NCBI GenBank assembly: GCA_016193385.1
Contig: JACPSF010000067.1
Location: 1-10,545, forward strand
DNA from: Deltaproteobacteria bacterium
Lineage (GTDB): Bacteria > Desulfobacterota_B > Binatia > UBA9968
Direction: 5' to 3'
DNA length: 10,545 nt
The position numbers were made by a program, and so were the translations under genes. Positions 1 to 4,974 of this stretch are shown piece by piece. Every line of letters begins with the position of its first letter. Position 1 is the stretch's first letter. Under the pieces are notes generated by a model. The model had not been told where the DNA came from. It did not search any database and was given only the letters and a program-made list of their open reading frames with translations.

Positions 1-327
1 GATCGGACGGTCGGATTCCAAGTGGGCAATCCAGCGGTAGGTAGCCAAGGCGCAAGCCGCTTGACGCTGCGACCGCGTTTCTAGCTGCTCCGGTGTCTCA
101 CGCATGGCCGCGTCCAATTCTTTTTCAGTGAATTCGGCTCCTTCTATGCGCGAAGTCCCGGCCACCTCTCGCTTGAGCTGAATCTGTTGGAGCTGGTCGG
201 CCCAACTGCGCTGATAGGGAATCTGAGTCAGCGCCAACATCGCTGCTTTCGCCCCTAACAACTCCGCCTGTATAACCGCCGGGTCATACATAATCCAGCG
301 GTTGGGCATCTCATATTGAATTGCCAT
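1..327 (-). CDS. Fic family protein, N-terminal part (runs off left edge)
   Basis: 109 codons are open from ATG at 327 to the left edge, so the gene is cut only by the window. Fic proteins usually transfer AMP from ATP to hydroxyl side chains of target proteins. The visible part matches the N-terminal helical region of class II Fic proteins. It carries the inhibitory-helix motif (S/T)xxxE(G/N) as T58-S-R-I-E62-G63; in this class the Glu blocks productive ATP binding and keeps the enzyme off. The catalytic HPFxxGNGR motif would lie beyond the edge. ATG 327 is chosen because the frame upstream has no other ATG, GTG or TTG before an in-frame stop; GGAAATGA about 16 nt upstream is at best a weak ribosome site. 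It lies collinear behind restriction-modification and DUF262 remnants, a usual neighbourhood for Fic genes. The family is clear; the target is unknown. Confidence 0.86.
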   Translation of the reverse strand, partial: MAIQYEMPNRWIMYDPAVIQAELLGAKAAMLALTQIPYQRSWADQLQQIQLKREVAGTSRIEGAEFTEKELDAAMRETPEQLETRSQRQAACALATYRWIAHLESDRPI

Positions 328-386
328 CGCACTATTGTAGCCCAGTTCATTTCCAATTGAAATGCTGGTGCTATTACTTAAAAAAG

Positions 387-427
387 ACTGGTATTCCAGT
401 TAGTTAAGATTATTCTAGCAAACTAAC
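387..427. promoter_or_regulatory. Two adjacent inverted repeats upstream of the fic gene
   Basis: ACTGG (387-391) and CCAGT (396-400) form a 5-bp inverted repeat with a 4-nt spacer. GTTAGTT (399-405) and AACTAAC (421-427) form a perfect 7-bp inverted repeat with a 15-nt spacer. Both lie 60-100 nt upstream of the fic start, in an AT-rich patch unlike its surroundings. TAGAAT on the minus strand (417-412) could be a -10 element, but no convincing -35 sits at the right distance. Operator or promoter function is inferred only from position and symmetry. Confidence 0.35.
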
Positions 428-490
428 ACAGCCTTGTCGTTGACTCGTTCATTTCCAGGACGTTTCCGGATAGACTAGACTAGGGGTCGC

Positions 491-586
491 TCAAAACTCC
501 CCAGGGAAGGTGCGCTGGTAAATGGGCATTACGAACTGGGGCGACTTCTTGAGGAAGTCGAGCAGCTTGGCTTCAGTGGCTTTCAT
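491..586 (-). pseudogene. 5' stub of a DUF262 (GmrSD-like) gene
   Basis: A 31-residue frame starts at ATG 586, one base after the stop of the upstream ORF. It reads MKATEAKLLDFL, then KKSPQFVMPIYQRT, then PGEF and stop. The F-V-x-P-I-Y-Q-R-T block is the N-terminal signature of DUF262, the ParB-like nuclease/NTPase domain of GmrSD-type type IV restriction proteins; in intact genes the next residues are usually YSW and several hundred more follow. Homology therefore ends at about position 508, leaving only the first ~27 codons. The 1-nt spacing suggests it was once translationally coupled to the gene supplying the tail of the preceding ORF. It is almost certainly non-functional. Family recognition rests on one short but characteristic motif. 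Confidence 0.62.
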
Positions 587-587
587 T

Positions 588-1604
588 TCAGCTTCCCCGA
601 TATACGACTTCCGCGTTGAACTGGTCGGTCAGATAGGGCGTGAATCCGGCCAGCAAGATAGACATCGCGATCATGTCGCGCATTTCGATGACGCGAATGG
701 CGTTCGCCGGCGTGCCGCCGTGTCGAATCCCTGGGTAGTCGGAAGCGAATCCGTAGAGGTTTTTAAGTGAAGCCCTGATCGCGTTATCAGTCACCCAGCT
801 CATTGGCGGAGAGACATGAACGCAGCCGCAATACACTCCGACGCGCCCAATGATGATCTGTGGAGTCTCGAACATGAATTTGTCGTGATACCCATTGATG
901 CCATTTCCTCCCAAGACTGGAAACGCGCCCGACTGGACCATCTCTGTCGCCGGCAAGAACTCGCCACTCTTAAGCTTGATCAACTCACCGAGGGGCACTT
1001 TTCGTATCTCTTTCGGATTCGTGGCGGGGTCTCCGAAGAGATCAAGGAAGAAGGCTTGGGTGAGGATGTGGAGTTGAGCGAGGGCGGCGCGGCGCTTGGC
1101 CTGAAGCGTCTCCGCCCCGTCCAGCACCTCCGCAATCCGCCAACGTTCTGCCCGATCGTGCGGCGCAAGCACTTCCATATCTTCAATATCACCCAGTCGG
1201 ATTGACGGATAACCGGGGTCCTTGATGAGTGCCGTTGGGGAAAACCGCTGAAGGGCGCGCACTAAGAAGGCGCTATCGGCCGGATCGTGTGGAACCAAAG
1301 CCGCGAGATGGTTCACGACATAGGCGGGCTGCCGCAACCGGTAGATATACCCCTTGGTGGCCGACATGCCGCTCTTTGCGAAAAGGATGGTGCCCCCAGG
1401 AAACAGCTTCAGGCCGTGCTTCTCTGCAACAGTCGGCTCCAACTTTTCAAGGCTTTGTTCACTGGCTCCGTCGAGAAGTTTACCCAGGCTGCCCGCACGA
1501 ATGAACGGATGACCCGTTGTAGTGAATGCGTTCGGGTCTTGCGGCGCACCTCCACCGGACCGCACCTCCGCTAAGAATGACAGGGGAACCGGCTGCATGT
1601 TCAT
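588..1604 (-). CDS. hsdS: Chimeric/truncated type I restriction specificity subunit (HsdS) with foreign C-terminal tail
   Basis: HsdS directs the type I methylase/nuclease complex to its bipartite DNA site. The ORF (338 aa) starts at ATG 1604, overlapping the hsdM stop as ATGA, the usual hsdM-hsdS junction. Residues 1-150 form a first target-recognition domain, with PSIRLGDIEDMEV at its end. Residues 151-190 are the conserved helical spacer (ERWRIAEVLDGAETL, ending in LDLFGDP). Residues 200-281 start a second recognition domain, including VLGGNGINGYHD, IIIGRVG and TDNAIRASL. After about residue 281 (near position 763) the sequence no longer looks like HsdS. The last ~57 residues contain SDYPGIRHGGTPANAIR and MRDMIAMSILLAGFTPYL, which resemble the C-terminus of an abortive-infection or hypothetical protein. 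Normal HsdS is about 400 aa or longer with a full second domain and a second helix, both lacking here, so a working specificity subunit is unlikely. Confidence 0.82.
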   Translation of the reverse strand: MNMQPVPLSFLAEVRSGGGAPQDPNAFTTTGHPFIRAGSLGKLLDGASEQSLEKLEPTVAEKHGLKLFPGGTILFAKSGMSATKGYIYRLRQPAYVVNHLAALVPHDPADSAFLVRALQRFSPTALIKDPGYPSIRLGDIEDMEVLAPHDRAERWRIAEVLDGAETLQAKRRAALAQLHILTQAFFLDLFGDPATNPKEIRKVPLGELIKLKSGEFLPATEMVQSGAFPVLGGNGINGYHDKFMFETPQIIIGRVGVYCGCVHVSPPMSWVTDNAIRASLKNLYGFASDYPGIRHGGTPANAIRVIEMRDMIAMSILLAGFTPYLTDQFNAEVVYRGS

Positions 1605-1969
1605 CCCAGCATCCCCTCCAATTCCTTCATCCCCTGCTGAATCTCAGCCTCCAGCTTTGCAAGATTGGCGAGGATTTCTCGCGGTGGGCGGTGCTCCACC
1701 TCTTCATGCACCACTTCCTTGTAGCGGTTGAGGCTTAGGTCGTAGCCTTTGGCGGCAATGTCGACCTTGGGTACGCAGAAGCTCTGCGTGCTGCGCGGTC
1801 GCTCGCGCTCGCTGCTATCGCGCTGATTCCAACGCGCCAGTACGTCAGGCAGGTTGTTTTTCGCGTGTTCGTCGGCGGTGAGCACGACCTTGGGGACGGG
1901 GCCGAGTTTTTCCGGAGGCAGCAGTTCCGTGCGTTTATCGTCGAGCGACATGCCGGAGGTGTCCGGCAA
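1601..1969 (-). pseudogene. hsdM: 3' remnant of type I restriction-modification methyltransferase (HsdM)
   Basis: Only the C-terminal ~120 residues survive. They run from SLDDKRTELLPPEKLGPVP through LPDVLARWNQRD, FCVPKVDIAAKGYDLSLNRY and HEEVEHRPPREIL to the stop, a well-conserved C-terminal stretch of HsdM N6-adenine methyltransferases. The whole catalytic core, with its SAM-binding and NPPF-type motifs, is missing (intact HsdM is about 500 aa). The listed upstream limit is merely a TTG codon; the frame is closed by a TGA a few codons further up, and HsdM-like sequence appears to stop at about 1950-1970. The stop overlaps the hsdS start. The gene on the other side of the break is on the opposite strand, so this end was made by a rearrangement, not by a point mutation. 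No methyltransferase activity is expected. Confidence 0.85.
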
Positions 1970-2699
1970 AGAGATAACCTTTCGCCCTGGCCCTGATCAG
2001 CTCGTGCCCGCCACCAGTAAGATTGCCAGGGCCAGGATGCCCTGCCACATCATCAAGTATCAGCCGGGCATGGCGCATAGGATCAACCATATGGCGGCGC
2101 ACGAATGCGGCCACATACTCCGCACTATGGAAGCCGACCCCTCTATCAGGGTCGTTCCGGTTTCCAACCCCGAAACGAGAACGATTGCCGTAAGGGAACT
2201 GGAAAAGGAGCTTTCCCACCTGCCGGAGGCTATGAGGGGCCAGATGCTGGATGTCTGGCTTGGGGGCTTAATCACGCAGATCACCAGCTTGCCTGCCTGT
2301 GTCCGTATCGAAAAATGGATCCAGCGGGACTTTCCGTCGCTGAGAAATGAGCAGCTCCTCTATTTGGAAGAAGACGTGAGGAAGACCCTGAGTGGGCTGA
2401 CGAAAAAGGTGGAACGCATGACCCCGAAGACAGTATTTCGAAACAGCAACTCGATAGCCTACGCCTACCTTAGGGGAATCGAGCCCGTCACTGGAAGAGA
2501 CTGCAGGAAACATTTCTCGGGGCGCCCGTCTATCATAAGCACCGGAATCCAGCTTTACGAGGCCTCGGGAGAGAAAGATACGGGTTACGCCGGGGATATC
2601 CGGGTTACAAACGAGTGGGCAAGGATTCTTAAAGTAAGTGAATGGTTCGCCTGGATAGGATTTGAAGATATGCCCGAATCGTATTTCAAAGATTTCTAA
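1950..2699 (+). CDS. Putative HExxH zinc metallopeptidase, probably 5'-truncated
   Basis: The frame reads 249 residues from ATG 1950 to the TAA at 2697-2699. Counting from that ATG, residues 46-58 (INHMAAHECGHIL) contain a canonical H51-E-x-x-H55 zinc motif in a helical context, as in gluzincin or IrrE-like peptidases. The rest is mixed helix with no membrane segment or signal peptide, so a cytoplasmic protein is expected. The third zinc ligand cannot be assigned. The open frame extends back to 1854, but codons before about 1950 are antisense to hsdM, so the true 5' end was probably removed by the rearrangement. ATG 1950 lacks a ribosome site, and ATG 2037 (MPCHIIKY) is a possible internal start. 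No neighbour shares its strand closely enough to suggest an operon. I do not recognise a named family; the protease call rests on the motif. Confidence 0.6.
   Translation: MPEVSGKEITFRPGPDQLVPATSKIARARMPCHIIKYQPGMAHRINHMAAHECGHILRTMEADPSIRVVPVSNPETRTIAVRELEKELSHLPEAMRGQMLDVWLGGLITQITSLPACVRIEKWIQRDFPSLRNEQLLYLEEDVRKTLSGLTKKVERMTPKTVFRNSNSIAYAYLRGIEPVTGRDCRKHFSGRPSIISTGIQLYEASGEKDTGYAGDIRVTNEWARILKVSEWFAWIGFEDMPESYFKDF
1951..1968. repeat. Perfect 7-bp stem, 4-nt loop inverted repeat at the hsdM/peptidase junction
   Basis: TGCCGGA (1951-1957), GGTG (1958-1961) and TCCGGCA (1962-1968) form a perfect hairpin exactly where the minus-strand hsdM remnant loses its similarity and the plus-strand peptidase frame begins. 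Its only clear association is with the breakpoint. Confidence 0.6.
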
Positions 2700-2740
2700 G
2701 CTTTGAGGGCCAGGTCATGGTTCTAGCTGCCCAACTCCAG

Positions 2741-2819
2741 AAAGAAAAAACCGGCTGGGGAGAATCAGTCCGGGCCAAGATGCGGAATCAAAGACGTGAC
2801 TGAATCGGGGACCCAGCCG
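2741..2819 (-). terminator. Long hairpin followed by a T-run (minus-strand terminator-like)
   Basis: CGGCTGGG (2752-2759) pairs perfectly with CCCAGCCG (2812-2819), and a second inner block CAGTC (2766-2770) pairs with GACTG (2798-2802). Read on the minus strand the hairpin is followed directly by GG and then TTTTTTCTTT (2750-2741), as in a Rho-independent terminator, although the loop is long (27 nt). No minus-strand gene lies upstream, so either an unrecognised transcript ends here or this is the end of a mobile or repeat element. Confidence 0.42.
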
Positions 2820-2878
2820 AAGCTATTTCCGCGAAAATAAGGCAAAATGGCAAAAGAGGCAATAGGCAAGCCCTTCGG

Positions 2879-2908
2879 GATCTCAAATGGCAAATTGCAG
2901 ATCTCAAA
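2879..2908 (+). repeat. 21-nt-period direct repeat GATCTCAAA
   Basis: GATCTCAAA occurs at 2879-2887 and again at 2900-2908, separated by TGGCAAATTGCA. Degenerate AAAT/CTCAAA-type intergenic repeats of this look occur in many environmental bacterial genomes; this pair could be a fragment of such a family. Confidence 0.4.
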
Positions 2909-2981
2909 CTCAGTTTCAAGCGGGGGCGAGGAATATGAACGGAACTCGCGACGCAAGAAGTTGATAGCGAAACTGGGGAAG

Positions 2982-3053
2982 AAAAGGGGACAGGCTGGAT
3001 TTTGCAACTTATTCGCGGCACATCGGGCAATAGAAAAGCTGCCTGCTCCTTTT
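2982..3053. repeat. Imperfect inverted repeat AAAAGGGGACAGGC ... GCCTGCTCCTTTT
   Basis: The left arm at 2982-2995 and the right arm at 3041-3053 are near reverse complements, the right arm having a small indel or substitution in the middle. The GGGGACAGGC core resembles arms of REP-like palindromes associated with IS200/Y1-type transposases. No transposase is present, so this would be at most a non-autonomous or decayed copy. Confidence 0.35.
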
Positions 3054-3076
3054 TCCCTATTAGGCCGCTTGTAAGC

Positions 3077-3095
3077 CGTAACCATATACGTTACG
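3077..3095. promoter_or_regulatory. Palindromic operator of higBA
   Basis: CGTAAC (3077-3082), a 7-nt spacer CATATAC, and GTTACG (3090-3095) form a perfect inverted repeat ending 8 nt before the higB start. TAACG/CGTTA half-sites with a TATAC centre are typical of HigA-type autorepression sites. A possible -35 TTGTAA (3069-3074) precedes it, with TACGCT (3092-3097) 17 bp downstream as a weak -10, so bound HigA would cover the promoter. The function is inferred from symmetry and position. Confidence 0.6.
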
Positions 3096-3103
3096 CTTAG
3101 TGG

Positions 3104-3382
3104 GTGATTACAGGCTTCAAACACAAAGGTTTGGAGCGGTTCTTCGCCACTGGGAGCAAAGCTGGAATTCAGCCCCAGCACGCTGCACGCCTGCGGTTGA
3201 TTCTAGGTCGGTTGAACGGTTCCACCAATCCGAAGGATATGAATCTTCCTGGTTTAGAGCTGCATGAATTGCGGGGTGATCGAAAGGGTACTTGGTCGGT
3301 GAAAGTGAGTGGTAACTGGCGCGTGACGTTTGCCTTTGTTGGGAAAGACGCCGAAAACGTGAATTACGAGGACTACCATTGA
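3104..3382 (+). CDS. higB: HigB-family toxin (RelE/ParE superfamily, ribosome-dependent mRNase)
   Basis: HigB toxins cleave mRNA on translating ribosomes and are neutralised by HigA. The 92-residue product has the standard length and layout: HKGLERFF with TGSKAGI at residues 7-22, HAARLRLIL at 26-34, NLPGLELHEL at 47-56, and the C-terminal block WSVKVSGNWRVTFAF ending in YEDYH. In the family a C-terminal Arg-Tyr/His set supports catalysis; R73 in NWRVTF and Y91-H92 fit. The start is GTG 3104, because VITGFKHKG aligns with the usual MIxxFxHKG start; the ribosome site is poor. The stop lies 8 nt before higA, in the toxin-first order characteristic of higBA. An operator palindrome lies just upstream, indicating autoregulation. 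The pair sits between repeat-rich DNA and metabolic genes, consistent with acquisition by transfer. Confidence 0.93.
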   Translation: MITGFKHKGLERFFATGSKAGIQPQHAARLRLILGRLNGSTNPKDMNLPGLELHELRGDRKGTWSVKVSGNWRVTFAFVGKDAENVNYEDYH

Positions 3383-3390
3383 GGTGAAAT

Positions 3391-3678
3391 ATGTTGATGC
3401 ACAATCCCCCCCATCCTGGTGAAATACTCAAGAAGTTGTGCCTGGAACCTTTGGGTTTGAGTGTAACCGAAGCGGCTAAGGCCTTGGGCGTGAGCCGCAA
3501 GACATTGTCAAGCATCCTGAACGGCCGTGCGGGGATTAGCCCTGAGATGGCCGTTCGCCTGTCGATGGCGTTCGACACCACAGCCGAAAGCTGGCTGAAT
3601 CAGCAGGTTCAGTACGACCTCTGGCAGGCGGAGCGGCGTCGAAAGAAGCTGCGCGTGGCTCGATTGTCGGCAGCTTAG
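3391..3678 (+). CDS. higA: HigA-family antitoxin (XRE/HTH addiction-module repressor)
   Basis: The 95-residue protein binds and neutralises HigB and represses the operon. The N-terminal [11 protein letters not shown] block is the hallmark of HigA antitoxins. A helix-turn-helix spans roughly residues 24-45 ([19 protein letters not shown], then [20 protein letters not shown]), and the basic C-terminus ([10 protein letters not shown]) follows the toxin-contact helices. GAGGTG, overlapping the higB stop (3381-3386), serves as ribosome site, 4 nt before ATG 3391 or 10 nt before ATG 3397. Both starts are in frame and either is possible; the second gives MHNPPHPGE, the more family-like N-terminus. 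Coupling to higB translation is likely. Confidence 0.94.
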   Translation: MLMHNPPHPGEILKKLCLEPLGLSVTEAAKALGVSRKTLSSILNGRAGISPEMAVRLSMAFDTTAESWLNQQVQYDLWQAERRRKKLRVARLSAA

Positions 3679-3700
3679 AGCTGCTTTAGATTTCTAAGCT
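3672..3700. terminator. Perfect 8-bp inverted repeat across the higA stop codon
   Basis: AGCTTAGA (3672-3679) and TCTAAGCT (3693-3700) are exact reverse complements around a 13-nt loop, and the higA stop codon lies inside the left arm. No T-run follows, so a classical terminator is doubtful; it may be an mRNA 3' end structure or an element boundary. Confidence 0.35.
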
Positions 3701-3716
3701 TCTCCTGATAAATCAT

Positions 3717-3729
3717 CCCTTGACAAGGG
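3717..3729. repeat. Short palindrome CCCTTG-A-CAAGGG
   Basis: A perfect 6-bp inverted repeat with a single central base lies between higA and the convergent SBP gene. It is too short and isolated to assign a role; it could be a protein-binding site. Confidence 0.25.
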
Positions 3730-3772
3730 GCCTACCTGGGGCCAAATCCTCAAGGAAGTAAACGAAAGCGCG

Positions 3773-3797
3773 GATGGGCCTTTTTCAACGGCCTATC
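3773..3797 (-). terminator. Weak stem-loop downstream of SBP1
   Basis: On the minus strand GATAGGCC and GGCCCATC pair at 7 of 8 positions around a 9-nt loop, starting 13 nt after the SBP1 stop codon. There is no T-run behind the stem, so it would be a weak or Rho-aided terminator. Confidence 0.3.
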
Positions 3798-3809
3798 GGG
3801 ATGAAGCCG

Positions 3810-4844
3810 TCACCATTTCAGGATGTCCTTTAACCTGGCCACAAGCGAGGGCGGAAGTTCGAAGAGCCCCGAAACTATTTTCTTCACCTCCTCGCCGCTT
3901 ACCGGGTCGATGCTCAGGCGAGATTTCTCGGCGGCGGACAGAAATTCCGGGGCCTTCAGTGTTTCCACGAAGGCACGGCGAAGAATTTCCATCCTGTCCT
4001 TCGGAGTACCGGGAGGAAGAACGTAGGGTCGGAAAATTGCGCTCATGTCCTGGATGCCCACTTCTATGAGCCGGCGCCCCTCCTGGGTCTTGGCAAAGCT
4101 CACCGCCAGAGGAATTTTCGGCAGCTCAGGATGGGGCCGGGCAGTCGCCTGGAGCACGATCGCCACGTCGCCCGAATCGAGAACCTTACGCCAGGTGGCC
4201 TTGATGGAGTCCCATCCCATACAGACACCGAAGACCTCGCCACCCTCCACCGCCAACCTCACTTCCGAAGTCCCTTTATAACCGGACACCAAATGAATGG
4301 GCAACCCCATACCCGCCTGGAGAATTTTCGGCACGTCATCAGTGGCGTTGCCGGGGGCGATCCCACCCAGCTTGACAGGTGTCTTTGCCGCCAGCCACTG
4401 CTCGATGTTTGAAAGTCCAGTTTTTTTGCTTAACGCGCAGATGCTGGTTTCCCTGACCGGCACCCCCAGGTATTCGAACTTGCGCGCGTCGAACTCAATG
4501 CCCTCGCGGCCCAGCGCCTGCCCTAGAAGCAGGCCGCCGAGAAAATGGCCGATGGTGAGACCGTCGGGTTTGGCCACTCGATAAAGAAAGTTTGCCGACC
4601 TTAAGCTCCCTGCGCCGGTCATGTTCTCAACGATGACTGTAGGATTGCCAGGAATATGCTTTCCCATTTGCCGCGCAATGGCCCGAGCATAGGTGTCAAA
4701 CCCGCCCCCAGCCGCCGATCCGACGACGATGCGGACCGTCTTGCCCCTGTAAAAATCCTCCTGGGCAAGCCCACGTGCAACCCATGTAGCAAGCAAAAGC
4801 CCAACCCCAACCGTTACGCTTAAGCACAAAAATCGTTTCTTCAC
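3810..4844 (-). CDS. TTT-family (TctC/Bug) periplasmic solute-binding protein 1
   Basis: This is a secreted binding protein of the tripartite tricarboxylate transporter family, which captures small organic acids in the periplasm. The 344-residue length is normal. Residues 1-27 form a signal peptide (KKR, hydrophobic core, cleavage after GLA before QEDFY). The mature N-terminus FYRGKTVRIVVG, then GGGFDTYAR (46-54) and the block HIPGNPTVIVENMTGAGS (63-80), are family landmarks that line the carboxylate site. The start is GTG 4844 with AAGGGG six bases upstream; an ATG 5 nt earlier opens only a two-codon frame. It is divergent from the threonine-synthase operon and clearly paralogous to the SBP in that operon. 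No TctA or TctB membrane partner lies in the window, so it is an orphan binding protein. The ligand is unknown. Confidence 0.93.
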   Translation of the reverse strand: MKKRFLCLSVTVGVGLLLATWVARGLAQEDFYRGKTVRIVVGSAAGGGFDTYARAIARQMGKHIPGNPTVIVENMTGAGSLRSANFLYRVAKPDGLTIGHFLGGLLLGQALGREGIEFDARKFEYLGVPVRETSICALSKKTGLSNIEQWLAAKTPVKLGGIAPGNATDDVPKILQAGMGLPIHLVSGYKGTSEVRLAVEGGEVFGVCMGWDSIKATWRKVLDSGDVAIVLQATARPHPELPKIPLAVSFAKTQEGRRLIEVGIQDMSAIFRPYVLPPGTPKDRMEILRRAFVETLKAPEFLSAAEKSRLSIDPVSGEEVKKIVSGLFELPPSLVARLKDILKW

Positions 4845-4974
4845 GGCATTCCCCTTTTCACAAATTTGACTCGGTCTGCCGAACTACCCGCCTCATAACC
4901 TATAGAAGGACGGCTTGTCAACGCAAGCGCGTGGCGCTTTTCAACGTTCGCCCGTCGTGGTAACTGTGGCGGGC
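4845..4974. promoter_or_regulatory. Divergent promoter region between SBP1 and the threonine-synthase operon
   Basis: The 130 bp separate two divergent transcription units and should hold both promoters. TTGACT (4866-4871) resembles a -35, and CATAAC (4894-4899) or TATAGA (4901-4906) resemble -10 elements, but the spacing is too long (22 and 29 nt) for a standard sigma-70 promoter. GAAGGA (4905-4910) could instead serve a TTG start at 4915. No clear operator palindrome is visible. Confidence 0.4.

Larger units (their letters stand above)
2700..3076. other. Gene-poor intergenic region with hairpins and short repeats
   Basis: About 380 bp lie between the peptidase stop and the higBA operator with no credible gene on either strand. 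The open frames here lack ribosome sites, have low-complexity or hydrophobic-patchwork translations and overlap the repeats. The stretch holds a 68-nt hairpin with a T-run on the minus strand (2741-2819), a GGCAAAA-rich stretch (2841-2869), a direct repeat GATCTCAAA (2879-2887 and 2900-2908) and an imperfect inverted repeat (2982-3053). It looks like accumulated repeat debris between mobile modules. Confidence 0.5.

Noticed and set aside
464..484. TAGAC tandem copies near 472-483
   Set aside because: Only two full five-base units, within chance expectation.
816..1205. Plus-strand 129-aa open frame
   Set aside because: Antisense to well-recognised hsdS sequence, no ribosome site, no recognisable protein.
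1854..1949. Extension of the HExxH ORF to a start at 1854
   Set aside because: These codons are the exact antisense of the conserved hsdM C-terminus, so the extra ~32 residues are unlikely to be a natural N-terminus.
2841..2910. Possible CRISPR-like array from the GGCAAAA/GATCTCAAA repeats
   Set aside because: Only two copies of a 9-nt word with a 21-nt period; no repeat-spacer structure and no cas genes.
2765..3181. Minus-strand 138-aa and overlapping plus-strand 75-aa frames
   Set aside because: Both run over repeat-like sequence, and the minus-strand frame also overlaps the higB 5' end. No ribosome site or family resemblance; composition typical of translated repeats.
3117..3581. Minus-strand 154-aa frame
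   Set aside because: Lies antisense across higB and higA, both unmistakable.
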